From Lepisosteus oculatus (Eukaryota > Chordata > Actinopteri > Semionotiformes > Lepisosteidae): 64,000 bases of DNA. Under the pieces are notes generated by a model, which did not search any database, was not told where the DNA came from, and was given only the letters and a program-made list of their open reading frames with translations. The stretch is taken from the NCBI RefSeq assembly GCF_040954835.1, contig NC_090703.1, positions 21,775,444 to 21,839,443 of the forward strand, given 5' to 3'. A program made the translations under genes and the position numbers. This document shows positions 22,720 to 35,179 of this stretch, in pieces; position 1 is the stretch's first letter; the number at the start of each line of letters is the position of its first letter.

Positions 22720-25700
22720 GTCCTGCTTGTAATATATACTATACTATTTTTGGTAACTCAAGAATCAGCATGCCAAATTCATAATGAATTCTGACTGAAC
22801 AGCATGAGGATACACAAAGAAAGTCTCCTGCATTTCGTCTGCCTTCATTAACCTAAAGCCCAGCATTAACTCTTACTGCCACACATATGAAAATCTGCAG
22901 CTGCTATCAGTATTAGTTGTTCTTGTTATAAAAAATGACGGACAATCCCTGTTAATGGACTAATCCATTGGCTTTAAAAATCCCAGATCTTGCATTCCCT
23001 AAAGCACACTTGCTATGATCTTATCAATTACAGCTTATTTACATTAAAAAGTACAGTAAAAGATATTTGGATTAGAAGTACACTAGGATTTCCACTGGTG
23101 GTTGATAGTAATGTAACAAGAAAAGTGTTGAGGGCTGGCAGAAAGTGGGTGTGTGTGTTGGGGGGAGGCTTGTTTTTAGGGGGGGGGTGCTTTCTAGTTG
23201 GTTATTATTGGCAGGTACATGCCTGTAGTTCCAGGTGAATCTGGCGCCTGGGATGCCCTGCTTTGATCCGAAGGAGGGAAACATGAGACTGCAGAACAGG
23301 TCTGAGAGCTTGCATTTATTCGCTGGAGGGGCTTTTGCCTGTTATTAAGCAGCCTCTCTGATTGATGAAGTATGGACTCTTGGATTTATGAGCTTACTCA
23401 GGAAGCGATGAATAACAGGGGTGGTCCTGTCCTTTAATATCTTGTTGTCTGGAAGCCATGAATTAATCTGTGCACTCCCTGTCGAAGTGAAATAGGGTTG
23501 GGGATTAGTGAAGAATGTGGGCTGACAGAAGACTGTCAAGAGATCTTTTAGTGAAACAGACCAAAATATATAAACACGCACTCAATGACTGGAATATTTA
23601 TAATTCTCGGTTTGACTGACCACTGCCTAGAGTTTAAAGTGAATGAGCTGTATTTATAAACATAAATTAGCATAAACACTCTAACAATTCATACTCCAAG
23701 ATCTCTAGAAGAAGGTCTAAAAATATTTTTGCACACAGGCAAGGTTATCTCAGGTGAGAAGTCATGCTAATATTTTGGTTCTCGTTGGCCAAGGCAGATG
23801 TGAGAGGACGTGGGAAGGGCTGTAGGAAAGATGAGTGCGTATCTGAATGCAAGGGCAAAGATTGTACTGCCACTAAATGATTGATACAAGGCTTCACAAA
23901 TTTAGGTGGCATACAGCAAAGAAATCGGAGTGTCTCTTTGAGCTGTCACCTATTGACAGATGGTGTGGCGTATTTTATGAAATCTTCACGGTTTTAAAGA
24001 ATATGTTAATGGCTAACCTTGCCTAACAGGAATTTTCATCAACATTCTGCATCCTTTTTAAGAGTCTTCCTTCTTGTTTGGTGAATTCTGAAAGAAGGTG
24101 ATTTTTGAATGCATCAATTGCATGTTTTATTGAATGCTTATAAAATGTTAGTTGCCTTTTTTTTTGTTTTTGTGACAGGAAGGAACAATCACTACAGGTT
24201 AGGAATGGCGATGATGATTATGAATGGGCCAAAACTTCAGCTGCTGCAGAGAGCAGGCCATTTATGTGACCTCAGTCAGCAAAATTGTTTACATAGATAT
24301 TGATGTCCTCACCTCCATTCCCTGTATTTCGAAACAACGCTAAACATTGTTGTGACAATAAAGGCCCTATAAATTCTGAATGTTTGTCAGATATCTGTGA
24401 TGCAATGAAAGCTTTTGTGGCAGCGTCTGCCATGTACAATTTGCCTTTTTGAGTAGTATAAAATCCTTGTGGGATGTTTGTCATTCCCCAAAACCCGTAT
24501 GGGTTCAGTTAAGTTTTTCAAGACAAAATACTGATTCAACTGCTAGACCATCCCAAGTTTCATCCATTCTTGATTAGAAACTGGAATCATTGGCCTATAA
24601 TGGTTTCCATATTTGGGGGAAGGAAATGCATTTCAGTGCATCAACTATCCAGGGATTAATCTTTAAGGGAATTAACATGAAAAGGTTGACATTTATAAAT
24701 AGGATTTTAATTCCTGTGGTGGAACATTGAGATGGATTGAGACATTTTCTGAGCTCTCCTTGCCTTAACAAGCTCAATGAACATGTTCAGACACTGACTG
24801 GGAGCTGGACTCATGGGCTGCTGTGCAGTGTTTTTTCAGCGATTTGTGTTACAGCATTTTACTCAGCAAATATTTTCCTTTTCTTAAATGTATTTCCTTT
24901 GAGTATTTATATTCCTCCAAAATACTACTTTTTGGGGGGGCAAGAAACACACATCTCTGTGCCCTGCCACCTTACTTGTTCTGCATCCATTCACTTACTC
25001 ATCAATTTCTTTAGTAAAAGTTTAAAAGTCAGGTTAGATGAAGTTTTAGCTCTCGTGTTTCAATTTATTTGTCATCTTCAACATTAATCCTGTTGTATTA
25101 ATACAATACATCATTAATACCCCTGTCTTGTTGAGACAAAGCGGTGTAATACAGATGCATGATAAGAAACCTCATCTCATTTTTCTGACTGGTCTTGCAG
25201 TATTAATTGAATATTGTGACTGGCAGGTAAATTATACAGACATTTATTATCATTGGAATCAAAAATAACAACTGCAACCTTGAAATATTGTACTTACTCT
25301 TTCACAGGCTATGATCTCTTCAAACACAACAATGTGGTTATTGGCAATTGAAAAAAAAGGTTTTGTCTGCGTATGAAAACTAATCCTGACATTCAAATTG
25401 AATTGCTCTTCAACATGACTGCTTCTTCCATACTTTTTCAGAGGTATGAAATGGCAAGATTAAAAAAAAACAATAGGTTCCACCCAATTTATTAGCTGGT
25501 AGAAGTTTAAAAATTAAATTGAGATGACAGAAAAATGTTATCATAAAGGCCCAACAGACTCCACTTTGGATTCTTGAAAATTATACCCTCTTGATGCTTT
25601 TAAAGCAAAGATGAAGTGAAGCATTTTAATTGCAGACATCCAATACCTTTTATAGCTCTTCCAAAACTAAGGATTCAACCATTTTGGAGGTTGTCTTACT

Positions 25701-28700
25701 TTAAACAAACATATACAGTATCAATGTGAAAGGGGATTCAATAAAAGATTCAAAGACTCCAAACCACCTCCTGCACTGCTGTTCTCAAGGTGTTATTTAA
25801 TCCTGCACAGCCAAATAACTTCAGCTCACTATCCTGATCATCATGGTCTTTTCAAGCGGCCATTTTGTACATTTTTTGCATTTCTTATTTCCACATTGTA
25901 TTTTTCAGTTAGTCTTTTGTGGTTGATTTTCTTGCCCACACACTGCCCCAGACGTGTAAAATATGAGAATAAAATGTAAGATTCCGCTTCACTCCACTTC
26001 TTAATATAAAGCAAATCCGATGTACTTCATAACGAGTGTAAGTAAGTGTGTCAGAGCTCTGGGCCTTGTCACATCTAGAATGGCACACGTGTATGTAGTC
26101 CCACACAAAAAGTCCAACAAAAGCACAGGTTCAAGTCTGAGTCACTAGTTGACTATGACTGTGATTCCTCAAGCAGTGACACACAATGGGCTGAGCGCCA
26201 CCAAGGATGAGGTTGGAAAAGTCTGCCAGGGTTATTTGGGCTTACAGTGAGACAGTGACGTGCTGATTGTGCTGAATCCCCATGTATGGATGCCAAGTCA
26301 CAGGCTCAAAGGTGGGCAGGCAGGAGGAGTCTGCTTACACTTTCTCATTCTCCCCGTGTGTGAACATACCTTTCGAGCTGAGGTATGAACACACAACTGA
26401 CAATTCCACATCTTGCGGATAGAACAAATTCTAAATTTTTCAAATAAAACAAAAACAGTTAGAAAAATGTTATGCAACTTGTAACTATAATGGCTTACCT
26501 CTTAAAAGTAACCTTCCCCAACACTTTGGGGACATAACCTTTTATAAAGTCCATTGAAAAATCTACAGTACTTTAACCAACAAATTAGACTGCATATTTT
26601 AATCCTGACTCCTTTTTTTATCAGTGTATGAGGATAACAGTTGATATGATGTTTGAAATAGAGCCAAGGTTTAACTCCTGTAAGAGATATTTCAACATCA
26701 AGGGGAGCCATGCAGTTCATTTGACTTGAGTCTTATCTTAATGGGTGAATTTGATTTCCTCTGGTTGAGACCCACTTTGCTGTGTAAAGCCATAGGTCTG
26801 GTCAGTCAGCCAGCTGCAAAGCATTTATCTCCCACAGTACCTCACAGTACCAGACTCTGCAGACCTCTGGGTGCGGTCTGGAATTCAGACAGAGGAAGTG
26901 TGAAACCTTCACAGAGTACTGTATGTTCTACAGCAGCTGTAGCCTGACCATAATCTCGAATGCTGGCAGTCAGCTTGTGATTGCAATAAAATTAGTGATC
27001 CTTCTCTTTTTATTTTATCTGTGCTAAACAAGCCAGAAACAGAGAGTCACACAAATGATTTAAAGCTCTTGATTTCTGGGTTGCCTCTGTGTTTTGGAAT
27101 TATATAACCCAGAAGCATGTGTAAGGTGAAGTGTTTTTGGAAAGTAAATTTAACATTTTTGAAAGAGTGCATTTATTCTAGATGAACATAAGATGGTATT
27201 GGTAAGTGGTTACAATGTGATCAAGGAAGATCAAGGATGTCTTGGGGTAAAACTCGGGAACTTTCAACTAAAGGATTCAGATCCCATTTTTGACACAAAG
27301 AGACCTTGCCCTCAACTGATTTATCTAGTTCAGGATTTAAAAATTAAATAAAATCTAGTGAAGAGCAGTTTGAAGAAATGCTTTGCATGGGTATAACAGG
27401 GCAAAATTGAAAGAGAAAAAATTGAGCCCTGTGCCAGGTCGTGAAGATGCAATGACAACTTTTACTTTTTCCTCACGACTGGCTTCTGTCAACATGGCAG
27501 TGAAGGGAGTGTGCCCAGGATGTTGATAGGTACTTAGTTCAGCGTCCAGAACTTGTATGGAAGCTGCCATTTCAGAAAAAAAGGGCAGATAATAATCAGA
27601 CAGAGGTCCTGACCGCCCTGATGAAAATAAGGTGACAGAGAGCGAGTGAGTTGCACACCCCACTGTGGCTTCAATTTTTCGTTTGGCAGAGAGGCTGTAC
27701 TTGTTTTTGCTGTAGGGCAAGTTGAATTAAGCTGAAGTGGAAAGAGTTCAGTTGTAAAAAAGTGAAAGCCCTGTTATTTAAATAGCATAGAAAGGGTTTC
27801 ATAAGCACATCAAGGGTGCGTTCTAATTTGTAACAAAAGGAAAGTAGTTGAATACATATACAATCAGTATCTTCACCAGCAGAGATCTGTATTTTATGCC
27901 CAGATTGAGAAAGAAAACATAAATAAAGCTAATTTAAACATTTGGGATCTAATGCGGTATTCTCTCACCAAGGACCAAGAGCAAGAGGCAATTTGAACAG
28001 GCACATTTCTGTGTCCTGCTTGCAAGAGTTTCCACACCAAGCTAGTACAGTCTAAAGACAGATGAAATGATGACAAATACAGACTTAATCTTTGCCCCGT
28101 TCATTACGGCATTCATTCTCTGCGTCCATACAGCATGTATTACATACATTCGTATAACATAATAGTCTCCTTGCAATGTTTTCTATCTGAATACTTTTCA
28201 AGTTTAGAATGTGAGCACAGAGTGTTTACTGGCACCCCGCCTTTTTGTAGCGTGTTCAGCCTTATTTTTTTTCCCCTTCCATTTTTGTTTAATTTGTGGA
28301 AAAAGCTATAAACATTTGTGTATGATTTGTGGAAAATAAACTGTCCGGAGGTTGTGCTTTTTGGAAGGGAGAGGGCCTCTTGACTGCGCTGGGAGACGAG
28401 TGCTCAAATCTTTGTGGTGAAGTGTTAAACTATATATAGCCCACAGCAGGTCAGAGAAGGGCCAGAACTTGCGTCAGCTTGTGGGGTAAATAGTTGTCTT
28501 TTGGCAGCAAACTGTCTTTTTTTGTGAAAATTCAGCAAAGATTCAAGTGGCTGAAGAGGAGGAGGGGAACTTTGATATTAAAAGTTTGTGACTCTTATTA
28601 TGGATTGCACAACTGGATTTCATTAAGTGAAACAGGACAAGCAATGATTAACCTTCCTTTCCTTGGGGACTCTGCATTCTCTCATTCACAGCCTGTAGAG

Positions 28701-29015
28701 TCTTGTCTTTGTGGTCAAGTGTTACAGGGGATACGTTTACTTATACTTTTCAACTTGTGCTGTATTTTTCTCGTGGCTTTCTGTTTGGGTTTAAAACCGG
28801 TCATTGAAACAGACAATAACCTATTTTTTTTTAAATCAGAATTAGGAATGTTAAAATGTGGGTGGAGGAAGGAGGGCCAGAGATGGGTGGATTAAAAAGA
28901 GGGCCCTGTGTATAGTCTCTACAAGATGAGTTTCTATAGCCCTGGCAACACTATCCTGTCCCTTCTTTCATCATAAGGTGGGCTATGTCTTCTGTCTGTG
29001 CTGGCTTCTAGGTCT
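22720..29015. other. Long unannotated stretch
   Basis: About 6.3 kb in which I recognise no gene, RNA or dispersed repeat. It includes G runs near 23160-23190 (GGGGGGAGG and a run of nine G), short A and T runs, and one A-rich piece ending TTGTGACAATAAAGGCC at about 24350. That piece recalls SINE/LINE 3' ends but is too short to call. The 121-codon minus-strand frame at 27355-27720 and the 133-codon + frame at 28494-28895 have no domain resemblance. Confidence 0.5.
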
Positions 29016-29022
29016 CACCTTT

Positions 29023-29343
29023 ATCCATCCATTTTTTAACAGCTCCTTAACAGGTTATGGGGGAGCCGGAGCCTATACCAGCATGCAGCTGGTGTAAGGC
29101 AGCGTACACTGTGGATGCCAGTCTATCACCTGGCAGACAGACACAAACACAAACACAAATGCACACACATTTCTGCCAGGGCCAGTGTTTCCCAGAAGCC
29201 AATATCTCTTTGGACTGTCGGAGGAAACCGGAGCACCTGGAGGAGACCCACGCGGACATAGAAACAACATACACACCAGGAATTGAACCCAGGGCCCAAG
29301 CGCATTGAGGCAGCAATTTAAACAACTGCACCAAGGTGCTGCC
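29023..29343 (-). repeat. Full-length tRNA-derived SINE, minus strand
   Basis: On the minus strand the A-box-like TTGGTGCAGTTG, the B-box GGGTTCAATTCC and the body TCCTCCAGGTGCTCCGGTTT are present, then GGGAAACACTGGCCCTGGCA. The element ends toward 29023 in the AATGGATGGA-type tail (TCCATCCATT on +). It carries a CA/TG-rich internal microsatellite (ACACAAACACAAACACAAAT on +). Overlapping open frames on both strands are shadows. Confidence 0.92.
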
Positions 29344-29449
29344 CTCTTAACCGTGTCTGCTTCATAAAATAATGACTCACAGGTCACCAGTTCCATGGTG
29401 TCAGATTTCTGCAATAGTAACCATACGAGCTATATGAGTTGTCAAGTCA

Positions 29450-30340
29450 ATGCTGCTAAAAGTGTAATGGGAGCTGTCCAGGCTCCCACAAAGCAAATTT
29501 CAGGACCCTAAGCAGACGATTTAATCTGGAAGTAAGTGGAGAAGGACATCAGTGAAAGGTACAGCATGATTGGACAGGTAGACAGACAGGGGGGCGTGAC
29601 GACGATGAAAAACATGGTTTTGAAAAACAAGTTCAGAAGGTCTCAGGGGAAAATCCAGGGCCCAGTCCAAAACTGGGGGATCCATCCAAGACAAGACAAA
29701 CACGATTAAAATCCAGAAGGGAATCCAGAACAGGGACAGGGAATAAAACCAAAGTATTGAGGCCAGACAGACCGAGCCCCAGATTCAGCTGGTCAGGACG
29801 CCGTGAGGAAGCCTATGCCATCGGGTCTCTCCTGGACCCTCTAGTAGGCGGGCTTCCAGGCATTCATCTTCCAATGCTGAGCCAGGAATAGCGAGAGCGC
29901 CAGGCTTAAATAATGAGTCAAAACAGGGGGCAGGTGTAAGTAATCAACTAAAATACGAAAGGGATGGAGTGCCCTTAAGAGGAGGGATTATGACCATGAC
30001 AAAAAGATTGACACCTAAAGGATTTAAGTGAAGAGTAGGGCTGACACCAGGTGTGAAGAGAGGATGCAGGATGTTTTCTTTAATACTCCAGTTTTGGAGA
30101 AAGAACTGTGAGACATATTTGGGTTAACATGTTCAGTGTTTTTTGTGTGATAATTTGCTTGGTGTGAGTGAAGTTTTATTTTATCTCTGACCCAGGGTAA
30201 AGTGTGGTGTGGACGGTTGAGGAAAGAATGAAGGCTCGCACTGTGTCCGTTCTTCTTTTTTCTTCTTCTTGCTTGGTCTGCTAGTTTTGTTTTGTTATTA
30301 TCAATAAAGTTTCATAATCGGCCAGTGAAAGCTCTGTTTT
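29450..30340. repeat. Possible unclassified repeat or LTR-like region
   Basis: The stretch differs in texture from its flanks. There is a long A/G-rich part (CCAGAAGGGAATCCAGAACA, GGGATTATGACCATGACAAA), a T-rich part (TTCTTCTTTTTTCTTCTTCT) and finally ATTATCAATAAAGTTTCATA, which resembles a polyadenylation-type end. No paired terminal repeats, primer-binding site or protein domain could be shown. The call is weak and could be wrong. Confidence 0.25.
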
Positions 30341-30739
30341 CCTTCACATGAATGCCTAAAACCCTATATGGAACCCAGGATTTGACACTACATCTGTAGC
30401 GTAACAAGCAACAGAGGCTTGGAAAGCATCCTGTAATATTGCTCAGAGCTCACTGATCTTTTTCAAGCTTCTTAAAGAAATTCCACTGAAGAACAACAAA
30501 ATTTCAAACCAGGATAGTTCTAGATAGTTAGGTACTAATACCTGACCCCATACATGTGCATTTCCTTGTTCACGTTTTCATGTTGACTCTTGTCAGTTTC
30601 CTTCCGAGTTTGAAAGCTTTAATGATGTATGTTACACCACATATTTCTCTTCTTGTTCTTTGGAAATTTCTTATTTTTCTTCTCAGAAATTTTGATTTCT
30701 TCATCCCAGTTTTGTTGTACTGTATCAAATCCTTGTGAA

Positions 30740-31078
30740 AAACAGCCTAGCTCCAGCTCCAATTGGTTTTGGAGCAGAAATAAGCTGTAGCAGGCAGTAC
30801 AGAGTTTTAGCTATAGCTTGGGTTATGAGGTCATGGGTTCAAGTCCCTTGCTATAGACACTGCTGTTGTAGCCTTGAACAAGGTAGTTTACTCCACTTGG
30901 TCCAGTCCAGCCTGCTGTGCAGTTGGGTCCCAGCATTGCTCGGAATGACCTTGAAACAGTCCCCTGTCCCATCCAGGTCAGGCAGGTGTTGTATAGTCTG
31001 AATAGTCCTACAGAAACCAGAAGCTTCGGTCTGGTGAGCCTCCAGGCTCCAGTATGGAGTTTGCATTTCATGGTGTGA
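30740..31078 (+). repeat. V-like SINE with a clear tRNA-type head
   Basis: The head reads TAGCTATAGCTTGGGTTATG and then GGTCATGGGTTCAAGTCCC, with a perfect B-box. The central part GTTGTAGCCTTGAACAAGGT matches the conserved core of V-type fish SINEs. It continues through CCTGTCCCATCCAGGTCAGG, and its 3' limit is uncertain. Its orientation is opposite to the neighbouring SINEs at 29.0 and 31.65 kb. Confidence 0.7.
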
Positions 31079-31084
31079 AATCTA

Positions 31085-31645
31085 TACCCTGACCATCATG
31101 CATTGCATTTTTTTATCAAACTAAGAAGAGCATTGTTTTATCCTAAAGAAAACTCTGAAGATTATCATCGATTATCATATTGCGTAGTCATATCATAAGT
31201 CTTTGAAAGGGAGGATGGGAAATTACACTTGGGGAATCTGAAAAAAAAGTATTTAAGTGTTGCCATTTGTTCTTTCAGAGAATTATCATGGTTACTTGGA
31301 AAATTGTATGTGTGACACCCCATTGAGAAAACAAAAGGTCATCTATTTTGCTTTGAAGAACTTATAACCCATTTCTTGATTATAATACATGGTATTTTTA
31401 AAATTTCTTCAAGTTCAGATGTAGTCTAAAGCAATTAAATCATTGAAAAGTTCAGTTGTGCAAAGCAACCTTGATGTCATGATGATTGTGCACAAAAAAG
31501 TCATTTGATTCTAATGTCAGCAAAGCAATAGCGCTCATTTTCAAAACAGCCCACACAACTGTTCCATTTTCTAGCCTCTGTAAGCTTTAAATAAACTTCA
31601 TTTTAATCAGACTTACATGCAGTAATCTCAGTCTTATTGTGTCAC
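31085..31645. other. Unannotated AT-rich stretch
   Basis: Nothing recognised. Confidence 0.5.
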
Positions 31646-31650
31646 ATATT

Positions 31651-31966
31651 TATCCATCTGTCCATTTTGTAACTGCTTTATGTGGAGGAGCCAGAACCCA
31701 TCTCTGCAAGCATTGGGCACAAGGCACAATACACCTTGGATGGGACACCAGTCCATTGCAGGGCACACACACACAGGGGCTCATTTTCCTAAAAGCCAAT
31801 TAACCTACCACGTCTTTGGACTGTGGGAGGAAACTAGAGCACCCGGAGGAAACCCACATGAGCATAGGGAGAACATACAAGCTCCAATGAGATAGCACCC
31901 CAGGTTTGGATTTGAACCCAGGGCCCTAGCACTGCCAGGCAGTAATACTAGCCTCTGCCTGGCCCC
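31651..31966 (-). repeat. Full-length tRNA-derived SINE, minus strand
   Basis: On the minus strand the B-box region reads TGGGTTCAAATCCAAACC. The body includes GGTTTCCTCCGGGTGCTCTA, CCCACAGTCCAAAGACGTGG and GGTTAATTGGCTTTTAGGAA. The GTCCCATCCAAGGTGTATTG block follows and the end is toward 31651 (TCCATCTGTCCATTTT on +). The A-box region (AGGCAGAGGCTAGTATTACT) is diverged. Confidence 0.9.
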
Positions 31967-31969
31967 CAT

Positions 31970-32600
31970 TTATTTATCAATCAAGCAAAGGAAAAGAGTT
32001 AAACGGATATTGCTGAAATAATCAGGTTAAAAATATTTCAACTGTTGCCTTTGTCCTGGTCCTCATCCAAGCCAATGCTGTGGAACTGCTGATCATCAGT
32101 TTCTGCAAACTTGCAAAATAACAAGTTACAGATACATAGTCCAAACAACATCACCTAATGATGATTAGACAAAACCTGTCTCTGTGCTGGGAAGAGGTTT
32201 TCCTTCATTTTATTCACCTTTCATATTTTCATTGTAATAAGTTGATCTGATAGTTCAAGCCCTTTCCAGTTCTTATTTTCCACTTCTTGCTTCTTATTTA
32301 TTCCCATGCATGGCCTACATGGTTTTCCCATGAGAATCTTTAGATTTGCCATTTTCTTGAAATATTATTGCTTGGAATAAAAAGAAAATCACACGATGAG
32401 ACATCTCTACACCAGTGTATAGGTGAAATGCATAAAGCTTCAGGAAATGGATGAGCAAGCGTTGTGTTACTCCATTTTGTTTATTGAATCTATGATTGAG
32501 CACATTTTCACCACTTGGTTTACTTGAGTGCTGAACCTTGTATTATTAACCTTGTTGCATTTTCTGCTTCTTAGGTAACGGCAAAAGCCTATTGGGACTG
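31970..32600. other. Unannotated stretch
   Basis: Nothing recognised. Confidence 0.5.
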
Positions 32601-32602
32601 TA

Positions 32603-32605
32603 CTA

Positions 32606-32644
<39 letters not shown>

Positions 32645-32745
32645 TGCTTACACTTATATATGGCTTTTCTGCACACTCCACTCAAAGCACTTTACAGGTA
32701 ATAGGGACTCCCCTCCACCACCACCAAAGTGCATCTGGATGTGGA
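32603..32745 (-). repeat. 3' fragment of the 5S-derived SINE
   Basis: The + strand reads AATTGCTTACACTTATATAT, GCACACTCCACTCAAAGCAC and ACTCCCCTCCACCACCACCA, matching the 3' part of the element at 54388-54950. Only the distal end is present. The 5S head and CTCF-like segment are missing, so the copy is 5'-truncated. Confidence 0.85.
32607..32643. repeat. (TAA)n microsatellite
   Basis: About twelve perfect TAA units form the 3' tail of the adjoining SINE fragment on the minus strand (ATT units). Confidence 0.95.
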
Positions 32746-32749
32746 CAAA

Positions 32750-33835
32750 ACTGCTTCTGTCAGATGTATTTTTTTGTTAAGTAAGGCCAAAACTTGCATA
32801 TAATATGGAACATACCAGAAGATGAAAGCTAGTTGTTGGATGTTTTACAACACCTTAAACACAGCTGTCTTTGGAGATGATGGAAAGAGTCTGCAGAAAG
32901 CATTCCAAGATTAATAACAAATCTCTCAGAGATTGTTCTTTTTGCTGTCACATCCCTCTGAGGGTCAACATTTCGCCTCTTGTGTTCCAGAAGTCGTCAG
33001 TCCGCTTGTGTAAACGTCTTGTGTCTTTTTTTCTGCACAGCCCAGCCATTGAGGGAGACCATGCTGTGCTGTTATCTTCAGGGGTTGAGTTTACACACAC
33101 ACATACACAAAGAGAAGAAACAGCTGCCTCGCCCAACTCGGGGAACTCTTTCTTCTGAGGTACTTGACCCTGCTGTTTACTTAAGTGAAGAGTAATAGCC
33201 ACAGTATTGTGTACTTAAAAGGTCAGAGGTCAATGTGAAGGCAGCCGAGTGTGTCTCCTGACCAAGTGTTTGTCCTCAATCTCAATAGAGTGCTGGGAGA
33301 GGAGCTGTCACGGACCTGAGAGCTGGACTCTACCTCACAGGTCACGATTGATTGAAACAGGCTACCAGCTGGGCCATGGCCACAGTTATCCTGGGTGAAT
33401 TTCTCACGCGACGCATGCATTCACATGCAGTTGTTTTGGAAAACACAGCAAACTTTCGTGAACCCAAGTCCCTATAAGTCTGGCAAGTATGATTGAAAAT
33501 GGGCATATTTTCCTAAAGTGGGATGAGTAATGTGGTATTTGAGAAGTGCTGATCATATTACACAATTTTCTGTACCTTTTTTACTTTCTTTGTTTAGCTT
33601 AGGGAGTTTTAATTAAATAAGTACTTTCAGCTATATATAGTACAGTATGTATTTTTGTTTTATTTTAAACAAAGTAATGAGATTCTGCAATCTGGCAACA
33701 CTAGTTGTGTGAAGCGTTAAGAAACGTGAAGGATTAAGGGGGAAGTTTGTTGACACTTTGCATATGAGCATTATTATAGCATCATATTATAACATCACAG
33801 TTGTGCATGCTATATTCACAATAGTATTCATATAC
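32750..33835. other. Unannotated stretch
   Basis: No gene or repeat apart from a short CA tract at 33096-33109. The frames of 71-95 codons around 32870-33195 overlap each other and have no recognisable domain. Confidence 0.5.
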
Positions 33836-33839
33836 AATA

Positions 33840-34151
33840 TGTGGGGCAACATGGTGGTGCAGTGGTTAGTATTGCTGTCTTGCAGTACTGTGGCCTGGGT
33901 TCAATTACCGCAGTACCATCTGCATGTTTATATGTTCTCCATGGGTTTCCTCTGAGCACTTCTATTTCCTCCCACAGTCCAAAGACATGGTAGGTACTGG
34001 TAGGTTAACTGGCTTCTGGGAAAACTGGCGCTGGTGTGAGTGCCAGTTTTTGTGTCTGTGTGTGCCCTGGGACGCATACATTCGTGCAACCATACTCCCC
34101 TACTACCATGTACAGTATGGGACAAAAGTGGTTGGATAATGGATAGATGGA
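33840..34151 (+). repeat. Full-length tRNA-derived SINE
   Basis: This copy has a well-preserved internal promoter: A-box ATGGTGGTGCAGTGGTTAGT and B-box GGGTTCAATTACC. The body (TTCCTCCCACAGTCCAAAGA, GGTTAACTGGCTTCTGGGAA) and the tail GGATAATGGATAGATGGA are present. A local change replaces the usual GTCCAGGGTGTA block with unrelated sequence (34085-34125), including TGTACAGTATGGG. Confidence 0.92.
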
Positions 34152-34154
34152 TTC

Positions 34155-34850
34155 ATATTTGTATTTTCTAATAATAGTATGGGTGACCTCCAATATTCTT
34201 ATAATTGAGAGCCCTGAGTATGTTTTTTTTAAACTATATACTCATCGGAAAATATTATTCTACATTTATTGAACACTCATTCATTTTGTACTAATTTAGC
34301 ACATAAAATACATAAAGACAAAAGGTGAAAGCCATTAATGTCTATAGCAACATAAAAAATATAGTACCAATATAAACTGATATATACTGTATATATATAA
34401 AACTGATCCCCATGTCAACGTTTTCTGTTCAATGGTTGGCTTTTTTGAGCACACCAATGTGCCAAAGTGGCTTTCAGAAGATGACATGGTGGTCTATTGT
34501 GTTTACCCATCTTTCAACATCAATGACTCTTTACTGTCATACTGTAGATGCTATAAGATACTGCTCATTGATGGCCTTGGCTCATGTTGTCAATTACCTG
34601 GAGTCACTCATTCAACAGCTCAAAGATGGCACCCATTCGCAACATCCCTGTGGGTGTTAAGAACATTTCCCAAAGCGACAAATTATGTTTTGGACCAATA
34701 TGTGAGGGCATCTTTTCATTCATGTTCATTATTTTTGGTCTTTGAAATTGAAGTAGGAGCTCAGCACCTGACTTGTCCTTCTCTTGTTGTTATTGCCACC
34801 CTGCTGCTGTAGATTCTCTGTCGCTTATTCAGATTTGTTTTACTCACCTA
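34155..34850. other. Unannotated stretch
   Basis: Nothing recognised except a TATA-rich palindrome around 34380-34402. The 126-codon + frame at 34432-34812 has no recognisable domain. Confidence 0.5.
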
Positions 34851-34855
34851 TGTAA

Positions 34856-35176
34856 AGAGGGAGGCACACTGGTTAGCACTGCTGCCTCGCAGAGGTGGGG
34901 CTCTGGAATCAATTCCTGGAGTGCTATCTGCGTGGAGTGTGCACGTTCTCCCCTGGTTTGCATGGGTTTCCTCCAGATACTGTTTCCTCTCGCAGTCCAA
35001 ACACACGCTGGTACAGTAGGTTAATTGGCCCTGGTGTGAATGTGTGCCTGTTCCTATCTGTGTGCCCTGTGATGGACTGGCATCCCAGTCAAGGTGTATC
35101 TGACCTGGCACCCATTGCCCTGTACAATGGGTGCCCTGTACTGGATAAGCAGATAAGAAAATAGTGGATGGATGGG
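34856..35176 (+). repeat. Full-length tRNA-derived SINE
   Basis: The copy has a GGCACACTGGTTAGC A-box region, a B-box-like GGAATCAATTCC, and the body GCATGGGTTTCCTCCAGATA and GGTTAATTGGCCCTGGTGTG. It continues through GATGGACTGGCATCCCAGTC and ends in AAATAGTGGATGGATGGG. GTACAATGGGTGCCCTGTAC at 35131 contains a short duplication specific to this copy. Confidence 0.92.
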
Positions 35177-35179
35177 TCT

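Noticed and set aside
29047-29414. Overlapping frames of 83-113 codons on both strands
   Set aside because: They lie over a full tRNA-derived SINE and its CA-rich internal tract.
30340-30380. Retroviral-type primer-binding site at TGGAACCCAGGATTTGACA
   Set aside because: The sequence does not align properly to any tRNA 3' end when positions are counted, and no paired terminal repeats exist.
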